From positions 7,068,001-7,132,000 of the forward strand of contig NZ_JADBEB010000001.1 of the NCBI RefSeq assembly GCF_014874095.1: a DNA stretch of 64,000 bases, given 5' to 3'. Every line of letters begins with the position of its first letter. The first letter of the stretch is position 1. Made by a program: the position numbers and the translations under genes. Of this stretch, positions 42,338 to 51,366 are shown one piece after another. The DNA comes from Plantactinospora soyae (lineage in GTDB: Bacteria > Actinomycetota > Actinomycetes > Mycobacteriales > Micromonosporaceae). Under the pieces are notes generated by a model. The model was not told where the DNA came from. It made no database searches and was given only the letters and a program-made list of their open reading frames with translations.

Positions 42338-43660
42338 GTGGGTGGCTACGGGCTACAGGTAGCGCTGGTGGCGGTACTGGTACTGATCAACGCCGTGTTC
42401 TCCGGCAGTGAGATGGCCCTGGTGTCACTGCGCGAGAGCCAGCTCCAACGGCTGGAACGGCAGTCCCGGGGCGGAAGGGTCCTGGCCAGGCTGGCACGCG
42501 ACCCCAACCGGTTCCTCGCCACCATCCAGATCGGCATCACCCTGGCCGGCTTCCTCGCCTCCGCCGCCGCCGCGGTCTCCCTCGCCAAGCCGCTCGTACC
42601 GGCGCTCGGATTCCTCGGCTCGGCCGCCGAACCGGCCTCGATCGTGCTCGTCACGATCCTGCTGACCTTCGTCACCCTCGTCCTCGGCGAACTCGCGCCG
42701 AAACGGATCGCGATGCAGCGGGCCGAAGGCTGGGCCCTGCTCGTCGCCCGACCACTCGACGCGCTCTCGACGTTCTCCCGCCCGGCGGTCTGGCTGCTCA
42801 GCAAGTCCACGAACGTCGTCGTACGGCTCACCGGCGTCGATCCCGACGGCGGCCGGGAAGAGGTCAGCGCCGAGGAGCTACGGGAGATGGTCGCCTCGCA
42901 GCGCGGGCTGACCGCCGAGCACCGCACCATCATCAGCGGAGCCTTCGAGATCGCCGACCGGATCCTGCGCGAGGTTCTCGTCCCCCGTGGGCAGGTCACC
43001 ACCCTGCCGGCCAACCTGCCCACCGCGCAGGCGCGGCGCCTGCTCGTCGACTCCGGCCACAGCCGGGCCCCGGTCGTCAACCGGGGCGGTCTCGACGACG
43101 TGACCGGCATCGTCCACCTGCGGGATCTGCTCGACGACACCGGCACGGTGGCCGACCACGCCGCCCCGGTCCTGTTCCTGCCCGAGACCCTCCGCGTCAC
43201 CGAGGCCCTCCGACAACTGCGCCAGCGGCGCCAGCAGTTCGCCATCGTGGTGGACGAACGCGGCGCCAACGACGGCATCGTGACCCTCGAGGACCTGATC
43301 GAGGAGATCGTCGGGGAGATCTACGACGAGACCGACCGCGACGTCCAAGCCGTCGTCCGGGAAGCCGACGGCACGCTGCTGCTGGCCGGAACGTTCCCCA
43401 TCCACGACCTACCCGACCTCGGACTCGACCTCGACGAACCCGACGACGGCGACTACACCACCATCGCCGGACTCCTGCTCGCCCGCCTCGGCCACATCCC
43501 CACCGCACCCGGCGAAACCGTCGAGCTGCCGACCTTCACCGCCCAGGTCGTCGAGATCACCAAACACGCCATCACCAAGGTCCGACTACGCCCCCGGTCC
43601 GCGCCGGTGACGGAACCGGGCGCCGCCGATGCCGACCGGGCCGAGGGGCGCCGCAGATAG
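42338..43660 (+). CDS. CNNM/CorC (hemolysin-C-like) family protein
   Basis: This 440-residue protein has the standard architecture. The DUF21 membrane domain ('VLINAVFSGSEMALVSLRES', 'TIQIGITLAGFLASAAAAVSLA', 'ELAPKRIAMQRAEGWALLVA') is followed by a CBS pair ('EVLVPRGQVTTLPANLPTAQARRLL', 'QFAIVVDERGANDGIVTLEDLIEEIVGEI') and a CorC_HlyC domain ('DLDEPDDGDYTTIAGLLLARLGHIPTAPGE'). Members export Mg2+ in exchange for Na+ or modulate such transport. The GTG start is at 42338. It ends 11 nt before the convergent sugar permease gene. Confidence 0.93.
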   Translation: MGGYGLQVALVAVLVLINAVFSGSEMALVSLRESQLQRLERQSRGGRVLARLARDPNRFLATIQIGITLAGFLASAAAAVSLAKPLVPALGFLGSAAEPASIVLVTILLTFVTLVLGELAPKRIAMQRAEGWALLVARPLDALSTFSRPAVWLLSKSTNVVVRLTGVDPDGGREEVSAEELREMVASQRGLTAEHRTIISGAFEIADRILREVLVPRGQVTTLPANLPTAQARRLLVDSGHSRAPVVNRGGLDDVTGIVHLRDLLDDTGTVADHAAPVLFLPETLRVTEALRQLRQRRQQFAIVVDERGANDGIVTLEDLIEEIVGEIYDETDRDVQAVVREADGTLLLAGTFPIHDLPDLGLDLDEPDDGDYTTIAGLLLARLGHIPTAPGETVELPTFTAQVVEITKHAITKVRLRPRSAPVTEPGAADADRAEGRRR

Positions 43661-43671
43661 GCAGGGCCGCC

Positions 43672-44562
43672 TCACCTGCTGGAGCCGCGCATCACGCCGG
43701 AGATCACCCAACGCTGCGCGATCAGGTAGATCAGCACCATCGGCGCCAGCGCCATCAGGTACGACGAGAAGGCGAGCGTGTAGTTGGTGCTGAACTGGCC
43801 CTGGAACACGTACTGGACCAGTGGCAGGGTCTGCGCGTCCGGGCTGGAGAGCACCACCAGCGGGAGCAGGAAGTCGTTCCATGCCCACAGGCAGGTCAGG
43901 ATGCCCACGGTGGCGTTGATCGGGGCCAGCAGCGGGAAGATGATCCGCCAGAACGTGGTCCAGACGCCCGCCCCGTCGGTCAGCGCCGCCTCCTCCAGTT
44001 CCCTCGGGATCGAGTTGAGGTAGCCGACGTAGATGAAGACGTTGAGGGCCAGGCCGTACACCACGTACAGGAAGGTCAGGCCGAGCTGGTTGTCCATGCC
44101 CAGCAGGGCCGTCTGCTTCACCACCGGCAGCATGATGATCGGAAACGGCACGAACAGCGCCGAGACGAAGTAGTAGAAGAGCAGCTTGAAGCCGCGCCGG
44201 TGCAGGTTGCGCGAGATCGCGTACGACACCATGGAGTTGGTCAGCAGGGTCAGCACCAGCGCGCCAACCGTGATCATCGCGCTGTTGACCGCGGCGTTCG
44301 GGAAGCCGGTCAGCTCCCAGGCGTCCGCGAAGTTTGCCCAGCGCGGGTTCTCCGGCGGCGCGAAGCCGGACCCGGCAAGCTCCTCCGGGGTCTTGAGCGC
44401 GGTGACCACCGCGAAGTAGAGCGGGATGAGAATGGTCAGCGACAGGACGGCCATCAGCGCGGTGAGCCACCAGTTGACCCGGTTCCTCCGACGGGGGCGG
44501 ACCGGTCGGCCCGGCGGTTGTCCGGCGGCCGTGTCCCGGGTGGCGAGGGTCTGGCTGGACAT
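43672..44562 (-). CDS. carbohydrate ABC transporter permease (MalG-like)
   Basis: This 296-residue inner-membrane permease has six spans and the EAA loop 'YLNSIPRELEEAALTDGAGVWTTFWRIIFPLLAP' (E-A-A...G). A typical end 'FSTNYTLAFSSYLMALAPMVLIYLIAQRW' is also present. A 30-residue Arg/Pro-rich N-terminus precedes the first span. ATG 44562 overlaps the stop of the other permease by one base (TGATG). It is the last gene of a three-gene importer lacking its own ATPase, so a shared MsiK-type ATPase elsewhere would drive it. Confidence 0.93.
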   Translation of the reverse strand: MSSQTLATRDTAAGQPPGRPVRPRRRNRVNWWLTALMAVLSLTILIPLYFAVVTALKTPEELAGSGFAPPENPRWANFADAWELTGFPNAAVNSAMITVGALVLTLLTNSMVSYAISRNLHRRGFKLLFYYFVSALFVPFPIIMLPVVKQTALLGMDNQLGLTFLYVVYGLALNVFIYVGYLNSIPRELEEAALTDGAGVWTTFWRIIFPLLAPINATVGILTCLWAWNDFLLPLVVLSSPDAQTLPLVQYVFQGQFSTNYTLAFSSYLMALAPMVLIYLIAQRWVISGVMRGSSR

Positions 44563-45497
44563 CAGGCCTGCACCTCCCGGCGCATCAGGATCCGGAGCTG
44601 GAAGAGCGAGAACGCGACGATCACGATGAAGAAGAGCACGGCGTTGGCGGTCTGGTAGGCGAAGTCGCCGCCCTGGAAGCCGCCCCGGTAGATGACCATG
44701 GAGATGCTCTCGGTGGAGGTGCCCGGGCCGCCGGCCGTCAGCGGGATGATGTGGTCGAAGACCTGAAGGAAGTTCTTCAGCGACAGCACCATGTTGATGG
44801 TGAAGAACGCCGCGATCAGCGGGAAGGTGATCTGTCGGAACTGTCGCCACCGGCCGGCCCCGTCGATCGACGCCGCCTCGTACAGCTCGGTGGGGATGGT
44901 CTGAAGGCCGGCCAGGTAGAGAATGACCGCGAAGGCGGTCGCCTGCCAGACCGCGAAGACCACGATCGCGACCCAGGCCAGGTCCTCGTCGGCCAGGATG
45001 CTGGTGGCGAAGGTCTCGCTGCCCCACTTCTGGCCGAGGTACGGCAGGGTCGTGCTGAACAGGTAGTTGAAGATGTAGCCGAGCACCAGGATCGACATCA
45101 CCTGAGGAAGGAAGAAGATCCCCCGCAGCGCGGTACGGAACCTGATCCGCGAGTTCAGCCCGACCGCGATCGCCAGTGCGATGACATTGGTCAGCACCGT
45201 GCTGAGGATGGCGAACTGGAACGTGAACAGGTACGAATCACGGATCCGCTCGTCGGAGAAGATGTACCCGTAGTTCTCCAGACCGACGAAGCTCCAGTCG
45301 CCGTAGCCCGCGTAGTCGGTGAAGCTGTAGAAGACGCCCTGCAGCACCGGGATCGTGTGGAAGACGAAGAAGAGTACGAGCGCCGGGACGGCCATCCAGT
45401 AGAAGACGGGGTCGGTGCGGTGGGACCGGCGCCGCCGGCGGCGGGAGCGGTGCGACGTCTCGTCGGTGTCGACCGGCGACGTCGTGGCAGTTGTCAT
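44562..45497 (-). CDS. carbohydrate ABC transporter permease (MalF-like)
   Basis: This 311-residue permease has a basic N-terminus ('RSRRRRRRSHRTD'), six spans and the EAA motif 'TIPTELYEAASIDGAGRWRQFRQITFPLIAA'. It pairs with the MalG-like subunit to form the channel. It lies 57 nt after the binding-protein gene in the same direction. Substrate specificity is set by the lipoprotein and cannot be named. Confidence 0.93.
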   Translation of the reverse strand: MTTATTSPVDTDETSHRSRRRRRRSHRTDPVFYWMAVPALVLFFVFHTIPVLQGVFYSFTDYAGYGDWSFVGLENYGYIFSDERIRDSYLFTFQFAILSTVLTNVIALAIAVGLNSRIRFRTALRGIFFLPQVMSILVLGYIFNYLFSTTLPYLGQKWGSETFATSILADEDLAWVAIVVFAVWQATAFAVILYLAGLQTIPTELYEAASIDGAGRWRQFRQITFPLIAAFFTINMVLSLKNFLQVFDHIIPLTAGGPGTSTESISMVIYRGGFQGGDFAYQTANAVLFFIVIVAFSLFQLRILMRREVQA

Positions 45498-45554
45498 GGG
45501 TGGAGTCCTCCGACCATCGTCACCGTCATCGCCCCCGGTCCGTCCGCTGCCCGC

Positions 45555-46781
45555 TCACTTCCGCCGCCGGGCGAACTTGTTCCACTCGCTGTCCAGCGTG
45601 GACAGGAAGGCCCGCTCGTCGCCGTCGATGAGGAACTGCTGGGCGATCTGCGCCAGCGGGATCACCGGCGGGATCTGATGGTCGGGGAAACCGACGATCC
45701 GGCCCTGCTCGAACAGCGGCGCCAGGTCCGTCAGCGCGGGGTCGGCCGGGGCCTGCCCGCGCAGCGTCGGGACCGCGCTCTGCTCCTCGGCGTACGCGGC
45801 GATCACCTCGGGACGCATCAGGTACTCCACGAACGCCAACGACTCCCGCTCGCGGCGTGGCTCGCGCGGCATGGTCACCGCCACGTCCACTCCGGACACC
45901 AGTCGTGCGTCACCCACCGGCATCGGGAAGACGCCGAGGTCGAAGGCGGGATCGAACTGGCGGATCGCCGGGATGGTCCAACTGCCCTGGACGTACATCG
46001 CGGCCTGTCCCTTGGCGAACGCCTGGTTGCCGTCGTCGTAGCCGCGGGAGAGCCTGTCCTGCTGGGCGTACGAGAAGAGCTGCTCGTACCGCTGGGCGAC
46101 CTCGGGCCAGCCCTGCCGAAACGAGGTCTGGTCGCCGCGCAACCGGTTCCAGTAGTCGTCCGGCGACAGGTTGGCGGCGATCGGGTTGAGCGCGCTCAGC
46201 GCGGTCCACGAGTCGCTCAACGTGCCGTACACCGGTGTGATCCGCGCGGCCCGGAACTTCTCCGCGGCCGCGATCAGGTCCTCCCAGGTCTCCGGTACGC
46301 CGACACCATGGGCCGCGAAGATCTCCTTGTTGTAGATGACGCCCGAGGCGTTGCTGGCGAACGGTAGTGCGTTCACCTCACCGGGACTCGCGGTGCCGAG
46401 ATCGTCCAGCACCTTCAGGATCGCGGGGATGACGGTCCTGCCGGCGGCGACGCCGGAGAAGTCGTAGAAGACCCCGGCACGGGCCAGTTCGGCGTACGAG
46501 GCGTTGCCGTTGAGCGTCATCACATCCGGAATGTCGTCGCGGACCAGTCGCGTCCGCAGCGCGGTCTCCGAGTCGGGTACGTGGTTCTGCACCACACGGA
46601 TGTCCGGACGCTCCCGCTCGAAATCCGCAATGATCTTGTCGAAGGTCTGTACCGCCTCCGACTTGAACTGGAAGAACTCGATCTCGACACGCCCGTCCTC
46701 CGCGCCGCCGACCAGACCGCAGCCGGCGACCAGTGACGTCGTGGCGAGACCCGCGACGAGACGGGCGATGCGACGGGACAT
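45555..46781 (-). CDS. carbohydrate ABC transporter substrate-binding lipoprotein
   Basis: This 408-residue SBP_bac_1 protein has a lipoprotein signal with lipobox 'SLVAGC'. 'IEFFQFKSEAVQTFDKIIADF', 'LRTRLVRDDIPDVMTLNG', 'YNKEIFAAHGVGVPETWEDLIAAAEKF' and 'GQAAMYVQGSWTIPAIRQF' all follow oligosaccharide-binding protein landmarks. ATG 46781 is chosen because GGAGGT lies 7 nt upstream; ATG 46799 lacks a site and would weaken the signal peptide. It heads the importer operon. No LacI/ROK regulator or glycosidase is adjacent, so the sugar is unknown. Confidence 0.93.
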   Translation of the reverse strand: MSRRIARLVAGLATTSLVAGCGLVGGAEDGRVEIEFFQFKSEAVQTFDKIIADFERERPDIRVVQNHVPDSETALRTRLVRDDIPDVMTLNGNASYAELARAGVFYDFSGVAAGRTVIPAILKVLDDLGTASPGEVNALPFASNASGVIYNKEIFAAHGVGVPETWEDLIAAAEKFRAARITPVYGTLSDSWTALSALNPIAANLSPDDYWNRLRGDQTSFRQGWPEVAQRYEQLFSYAQQDRLSRGYDDGNQAFAKGQAAMYVQGSWTIPAIRQFDPAFDLGVFPMPVGDARLVSGVDVAVTMPREPRRERESLAFVEYLMRPEVIAAYAEEQSAVPTLRGQAPADPALTDLAPLFEQGRIVGFPDHQIPPVIPLAQIAQQFLIDGDERAFLSTLDSEWNKFARRRK

Positions 46782-46955
46782 GCACGGCACCTCCGGCAAC
46801 GACGGACGTGACGGGCGTCACGGTGATCGCTCCCTACCCTCGCCCTTCGGCCGGCAAACCGTCGCGGCGGCCAGCACCGAGACCGTTGCGACGCAGGGGC
46901 GGACGATCCCGGGTACGCCCGTTGGTCCAACCTCCCCAGGTCGAGGTCGGCGCGC

Positions 46956-47876
46956 TCATCGTGTCCCGACGTCGTGCGCGGTGCCGTCGGTGACGGCCCG
47001 GAGCTTGTCCGGGTTGGCCACGTTGTGGACGGCGGTGATCTGGCCGTCGGTGTCGAAGTCGAGGGTGACGGTGGCGATCACCCGGCCCATCCCCCGGAAC
47101 ACCATGCCCGGCCCACCGTTGATCTCGACGAGGTCGGCGTTCATGTCGGCCGGATCGACGCCCTGGTAGGTGACCGTACCGATGGCCGCGAACCAGGCGG
47201 CCACCGTGGCCGCGCCCACGACCGGACGCAGCGCCTGGCGGACCTTGCCGCCGCCGTCGGTCCAGAGCGTGACGTCCGGGGACAACAACTCCATCAGGGC
47301 GTTGATGTCGCCACCCGTCGCGGCGGCGAAGAATTTCTCGGTGACCTCGCGCTGCCGTGACCGGTCCGGGGCGAAGCGCGGTCGTCGCGCCAGCACGTGC
47401 TCGCGAGCACGGTGCGCGGCCTGCCGAACGGCGGCTTCGGACCGCTCCACCGCCTCGGCGATCTCGGCATGGCTGAAGTCGAAGACCTCCTTGAGTACGA
47501 ACACCGCGCGCTCGAGCGGACTCAGCGTCTCCAGGACCACCAGCATCGCCATCGACACCGACTCGGCGTCCGTGACCGCCTCGGCCGTGTCGCCGCTGGT
47601 GAGGATGGGCTCCGGAAGCCACGGCCCGACATAGGTCTCCCGCTTGTACCGGCTGGAGCGCAGCCGTTCCAGCGCCAGATTCGACACGATCCGCGCCAGG
47701 TACGCCCTGGGGTCGGCCACCTGCGAGCGGTCGGCGGCCGACCACTTGATCCAGGCGTCCTGCACGGCGTCCTCGGCATCGGCCGCGCTGCCGAGGACGC
47801 GGTAGGCCACCGAGAACAGCAGCTTGCGATGCTGGTGGAACACCTGCTGGTCGAGTTCCGGGAACGGCTGGGTCAC
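46956..47876 (-). CDS. ECF41-type RNA polymerase sigma factor with SnoaL-like C-terminus
   Basis: This 306-residue protein has region 2 'LLFSVAYRVLGSAADAEDAVQDAWIKW' and region 4 'LSPLERAVFVLKEVFDFSHAEIAEAV'. The ECF41 hallmarks are the linker 'GPWLPEPI' and a C-terminal SnoaL-like domain with 'WTDGGGKVRQA' and the end motif 'ANPDKL'. In ECF41 proteins this extension replaces an anti-sigma factor and sets activity. GTG 47876 overlaps the oxidoreductase stop by 4 nt. ECF41 genes typically lie beside an oxidoreductase, decarboxylase or epimerase target, as here. A TGTCAC-type promoter candidate sits before the oxidoreductase. Confidence 0.94.
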   Translation of the reverse strand: MTQPFPELDQQVFHQHRKLLFSVAYRVLGSAADAEDAVQDAWIKWSAADRSQVADPRAYLARIVSNLALERLRSSRYKRETYVGPWLPEPILTSGDTAEAVTDAESVSMAMLVVLETLSPLERAVFVLKEVFDFSHAEIAEAVERSEAAVRQAAHRAREHVLARRPRFAPDRSRQREVTEKFFAAATGGDINALMELLSPDVTLWTDGGGKVRQALRPVVGAATVAAWFAAIGTVTYQGVDPADMNADLVEINGGPGMVFRGMGRVIATVTLDFDTDGQITAVHNVANPDKLRAVTDGTAHDVGTR

Positions 47877-49078
47877 CCCACTCCCCCGACCCGGGTGAAG
47901 CGGCCACCGCGGGGCCAGAAGGCGCCCGAGGCGGGCATCTTCTTCATCCGGCGGTAGGTCGACCAGGGCGAAGCGGTCACCATCTCCTTGTACCGGGCCG
48001 CCATCCGGCCGGTCAGGTACATCCGCCGAGGACTGTCGTCGGGACGGGTGAACTGCACGACCGCGTCGTGCCGGCCCAGGCTCACCGGCGTGTGGTAGTA
48101 ACCGAAGCGGAACCGCCCGGGCCGCTTGCCCGCCAGCACCCGGACGATCGACACCGCGGCGTGCACACCGGTCGGCATGCCGCCCTGGCAGGTACCGTGC
48201 ATCACGCCGTAGCCCTGACGGATCGCGGCCGCGTCGCCCACGGCGTACACCTCCGGGTGCGAGACGGAACGCAGCGCGGCGTCGGTGACGATGCGGCCAC
48301 GCTCGTCGACGGTCAGCCCGGCAGCGGCCGCCAGCGGCGACACCCGCGTTCCGCTCGTCCACAGGACCACGTCGGCGGCGATGCTCTCCCCGCCCGCCAG
48401 CTCGACCGCGTCGGGCAACACCTTCACCACCTCGACCTCGCTGCGTACCCGGACCCCCAGACGTCCGAGCGCCGACCGCAGGTACGCCCTGGCTCCCGGA
48501 TTCATCGTCGCACCGGGCTCGGACCGACCCAGCAGTACGACGTTCAGCTCCGGATGCCGTTCGGCGATCTCCGCAGCCGACTCGATGCCGGTCAGCCCGC
48601 TGCCACCGACCACCACTGTGCCACTGTGTAGTCGGGCCAGCCGGTCCGCCAGCAGCTCGGCGTCCTGAACGCTGCTGAGGGTGTACGCGTGCTCCTCGAC
48701 GCCCGGCACCGCCACCGTATCGGCCACGCTGCCCAACGCGTACACCAGGGTGTCGTAGGTCAGGACCCGGCCGTCGTCGATCCGCACCGTCCTGGCGTCC
48801 GCGTCCACCGCCGTCACCCAGCCGGGGACGAACCCCGCACCCGCATCCTCCAGCAGCTCCGGGATGCTCAGCTCGGCGAGCTGTTGTCCGGTCGCCGTCA
48901 TGTGCAGCCGCAGCCGCTCGGTGAACCGCTCCTGCGCATTCACCAGGGTCACCCGCACGTCCTTGCGCCCGTTGACCCGGGCCGCGAGCTGGATCGCCGC
49001 GGCCATGCCCGCGTAACCCGCGCCCAGGATCAGAACGCGGTGCGGGATCGCCGGGCCGGCCCTGTGCTGTCTGCTCAT
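47873..49078 (-). CDS. FAD-dependent pyridine nucleotide oxidoreductase (NDH-2-like)
   Basis: This 401-residue flavoprotein has an FAD site 'RVLILGAGYAGMAAAIQLAA', an NAD(P)H site 'TVVVGGSGLTGIESAAEIAERHPELNVVLLG' and a second FAD motif 'HPEVYAVGDAAAI'. It resembles type II NADH dehydrogenases and related quinone oxidoreductases but has no obvious membrane anchor. ATG 49078 (with GAGAGGG upstream) gives the natural N-terminus; 22 extra codons are open before it. It is the likely target of the coupled ECF41 sigma factor. Confidence 0.9.
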   Translation of the reverse strand: MSRQHRAGPAIPHRVLILGAGYAGMAAAIQLAARVNGRKDVRVTLVNAQERFTERLRLHMTATGQQLAELSIPELLEDAGAGFVPGWVTAVDADARTVRIDDGRVLTYDTLVYALGSVADTVAVPGVEEHAYTLSSVQDAELLADRLARLHSGTVVVGGSGLTGIESAAEIAERHPELNVVLLGRSEPGATMNPGARAYLRSALGRLGVRVRSEVEVVKVLPDAVELAGGESIAADVVLWTSGTRVSPLAAAAGLTVDERGRIVTDAALRSVSHPEVYAVGDAAAIRQGYGVMHGTCQGGMPTGVHAAVSIVRVLAGKRPGRFRFGYYHTPVSLGRHDAVVQFTRPDDSPRRMYLTGRMAARYKEMVTASPWSTYRRMKKMPASGAFWPRGGRFTRVGGVG

Positions 49079-49115
49079 CGTTGCGCCCCTCTCGGTGTGT
49101 TGCTCACGACCACCA

Positions 49116-49143
49116 GATGCGAGCTGCCCGTCCGGATGTGACA
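49116..49143 (-). promoter_or_regulatory. candidate ECF41 promoter of the oxidoreductase/sigma operon
   Basis: On the minus strand TGTCACATC (49143-49135), 11 nt, then CTCGCATC (49123-49116). TGTCACA is the published ECF41 -35 element as I recall it. The spacing equals that of the two promoters at 55470-55548. It ends about 38 nt before ATG 49078. Confidence 0.5.
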
Positions 49144-49180
49144 TCGGGCCGGTGTGACGCGCGCCATGGTGAGCGCCGGC

Positions 49181-49297
49181 TCAGTGGCGCGCGTCCGGCG
49201 GTACGTCGCCGAGCGCGGTCAGCATCGTACGAAGCAGATTCGCCAGTTGCTCCTGCTCGTCCGGGCGCAGCACGCTCTTCGGAGTCGCCGGAACCAT
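49181..49297 (-). pseudogene. C-terminal remnant of a MarR-family regulator
   Basis: A short minus-strand frame encodes 'SVLRPDEQEQLANLLRTMLTALGD' in pieces ('LRPDEQEQL', 'LLRTMLTAL'), matching the last dimerisation helix of MarR regulators. No HTH-bearing part precedes it: upstream codons run into an unrelated Ser/Arg-rich stretch and then the 3' end of the ABC ATPase at 49352. It is probably the stump of a deleted gene. A chance resemblance in 38 codons cannot be fully excluded. Confidence 0.5.
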
Positions 49298-49351
49298 CGG
49301 AAGCCGGATCCTCGCCGAAGAACCTGACCGAGCCTTACGGCAGAAGGTCGG

Positions 49352-50260
49352 TCAGCCGCTGGCCTGCGGTCGGCAGTACCGGATTCGGGGCCGACCGTCG
49401 CCGGCCGTGTCGACCTCCGCCCGTACCTGGTAGACCTGTGCGATCCGGCTCGCGGTGAGCACCTCGGCGGGCGTACCCGCCGCGACCACTCGGCCGGCGC
49501 GCAACAGCACCAGCCGGTCGCAGTACTGCGCCGCCAGGTTGAGATCGTGCAGGGTCACCACGACGGTGGTCGCCGAGCCCGCGAGGAACCGCAGCAGTTC
49601 CAGCTGGTGCCGGATGTCCAGATGGTTCGTCGGCTCGTCGAGCAGCAGCAGATCCGGCTCCTGTACCAGGGCACGGGCAATGTCGACCCGCTGCCGCTCC
49701 CCGCCGGACAGGCTGGACCAGCGCCGCTGCTCGAAACCGGCCAGGCCGGCCTCGGCCAGCGCCTGCCGGGCCAGGGCCAGATCGGCGGCGGCGACCCCGG
49801 CAAGGCGCGACCGGTACGGGATCCGGCCCAGCAGGATCACCTCCAGGGCGGACATCTCCACGTCGGTCGCCGTGTGCTGGGTGACCACCGCGATCCGCCG
49901 GGCCAGTACCCGCCGGGGCAGCGTGCGCAGTTCGACGTCGTCGAGCAGCACCCGCCCCGAGTCGGGTCGGCCCAGCCCGGCCAGCAGCCGCAGCAGGCTC
50001 GACTTACCGGATCCGTTCGGCCCGAGCAGTCCGACCGTGGTACCCGGTTCGGCGGCGAGCGCCACCTCGGCCAGCACCCGCACGCCGGCCACGCCCCAAC
50101 CGACCCGGTCCGCACGCAGCCGCGCCGGCTGCGCGCCCAGGGCGTACCCGTCGCCGCCGGCCCGGCCGTCGCGGGCGGGCCCGCCCGGCCAGCCGTGGTC
50201 GGCGGCGCCCCGATCCACGGTGTCCGATCCGGCAACGGCGGGGGCATTCCGACCGGTCAC
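49352..50260 (-). CDS. FecE/BtuD-type ABC transporter ATP-binding protein
   Basis: This 302-residue ATPase has Walker A 'GLLGPNGSGKSSLLRLLAG', Q-loop 'IAVVTQHTATDVEMSALEVILLGRIPY' (typical of siderophore/B12 importers), signature 'LSGGERQRVDIARAL', Walker B 'LLLLDEPTNHLD' and 'VVVTLHDLNLAAQYCDRLVLL'. The N-terminal 60 residues are Gly/Ala/Asp-rich and poorly conserved. GTG 50260 overlaps the permease stop by 4 nt. It powers uptake with the permease and binding protein of the same operon. Confidence 0.93.
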   Translation of the reverse strand: MTGRNAPAVAGSDTVDRGAADHGWPGGPARDGRAGGDGYALGAQPARLRADRVGWGVAGVRVLAEVALAAEPGTTVGLLGPNGSGKSSLLRLLAGLGRPDSGRVLLDDVELRTLPRRVLARRIAVVTQHTATDVEMSALEVILLGRIPYRSRLAGVAAADLALARQALAEAGLAGFEQRRWSSLSGGERQRVDIARALVQEPDLLLLDEPTNHLDIRHQLELLRFLAGSATTVVVTLHDLNLAAQYCDRLVLLRAGRVVAAGTPAEVLTASRIAQVYQVRAEVDTAGDGRPRIRYCRPQASG

Positions 50261-51366
50261 GACGTACCCGCCCGGTGCCGCATGACCAGCGCGAACACCG
50301 GCACCCCGAGAAGCGCGGTGAGCACACCCACCGGCAGTTCCTGTGGCGAGAACACGGTCCGCGCCGCCGTGTCCGCCCAGATCAGGAAGATCGCGCCGGT
50401 GACCGCACAGCTGGGTATCAGCGCCCGGTGCCGCGAGCCGATCATGAACCGGACCGCGTGCGGCACGGTCAACCCGACGAAGCCGATCGCCCCGCTCGCC
50501 GCGACCAGTGTGGCGGCCACCAGCGCGGTGACGCCGAACAGCAGCAGCCGGGTACGCCCGGGAGAGAAGCCGAGCGACTGTGCGGTGTCGGCGCCGAATC
50601 CGAAGGCGTCCAGCGCCGTCGCGGCGGTCCAGCAGACCAGCAGGCCGGCACCGGCCACCACGGCGCACAGCGTCACCGTCGGCCACGATGCCGCGGTCAG
50701 CGAACCGAGCAGCCAGAACGTCACGCTGCGGGTGTCCTGGGTGTGCGCGTCGGAGATCACTATCAGGCTGGTCACCGCGCCGAACAGCTGCGAGACGGCC
50801 ACCCCGGCGAGCACGATCCGGGTCGGCTCGCCGGCTCGTCGGCCAGCCAGCAGCAGTACCGCGCCGAACGCGGCCACGCTGCCGACGAACGCGCCGGTGG
50901 TCAGATCGACCGGACCGGTGCCGATCCGGATCCCGAGCACCAGCACCGCCACCGCGCCGGTGGAGGCGCCGGCGGAGACGCCGAGCAGGAACGGGTCGGC
51001 CAGCGGGTTGCGGGTGAGCGCCTGGAGCACCGCGCCGCATACCGCCAGGCCCGCACCGACCAGCGCGGCCAGCAGCACCCGGGGCAGCCGCAGGTCCCAC
51101 ACGATGCTGTCCGGCAACGGCGGCAGCGGGCGGACCGGCAGGCCCAGATGAGTACCCACCGCACGCAGTACGTCGGCGACGGAGAGCTCGGCCGAGCCCA
51201 CGGTTACCGCTGCCGCGACGCTGAGCAGCAGCAGGAACACGGTCAGCGGCAGAATGTACCGGGCGCCGGCCCGCCGTAGGCCGGTTGCCGGGCTGGACGA
51301 GCCTCGTTGCGCTCCGGCAGCGGGCCCGGGCGCCGGGGTGCGAAGTGGTGTGGTCGGTGGACTCAT
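50257..51366 (-). CDS. FecCD-family ABC transporter permease
   Basis: This 369-residue permease has about ten spans. Family motifs are 'DSIVWDLRLPRVLLAALVGAGLAVCGAVLQALTRNPLADPFLLGVSAGAS' in pieces ('LRLPRVLLAALVGAGLAV', 'RNPLADPFLLGVSAGA'), 'GAIGFVGLTVPHAVRFMIGSRHRALIPS' and 'ELPVGVLTALLGVPVFALVM'. Such permeases import metal-chelate complexes or corrinoids. ATG 51366 overlaps the methyltransferase stop (ATGA). Confidence 0.94.
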   Translation of the reverse strand: MSPPTTPLRTPAPGPAAGAQRGSSSPATGLRRAGARYILPLTVFLLLLSVAAAVTVGSAELSVADVLRAVGTHLGLPVRPLPPLPDSIVWDLRLPRVLLAALVGAGLAVCGAVLQALTRNPLADPFLLGVSAGASTGAVAVLVLGIRIGTGPVDLTTGAFVGSVAAFGAVLLLAGRRAGEPTRIVLAGVAVSQLFGAVTSLIVISDAHTQDTRSVTFWLLGSLTAASWPTVTLCAVVAGAGLLVCWTAATALDAFGFGADTAQSLGFSPGRTRLLLFGVTALVAATLVAASGAIGFVGLTVPHAVRFMIGSRHRALIPSCAVTGAIFLIWADTAARTVFSPQELPVGVLTALLGVPVFALVMRHRAGTS

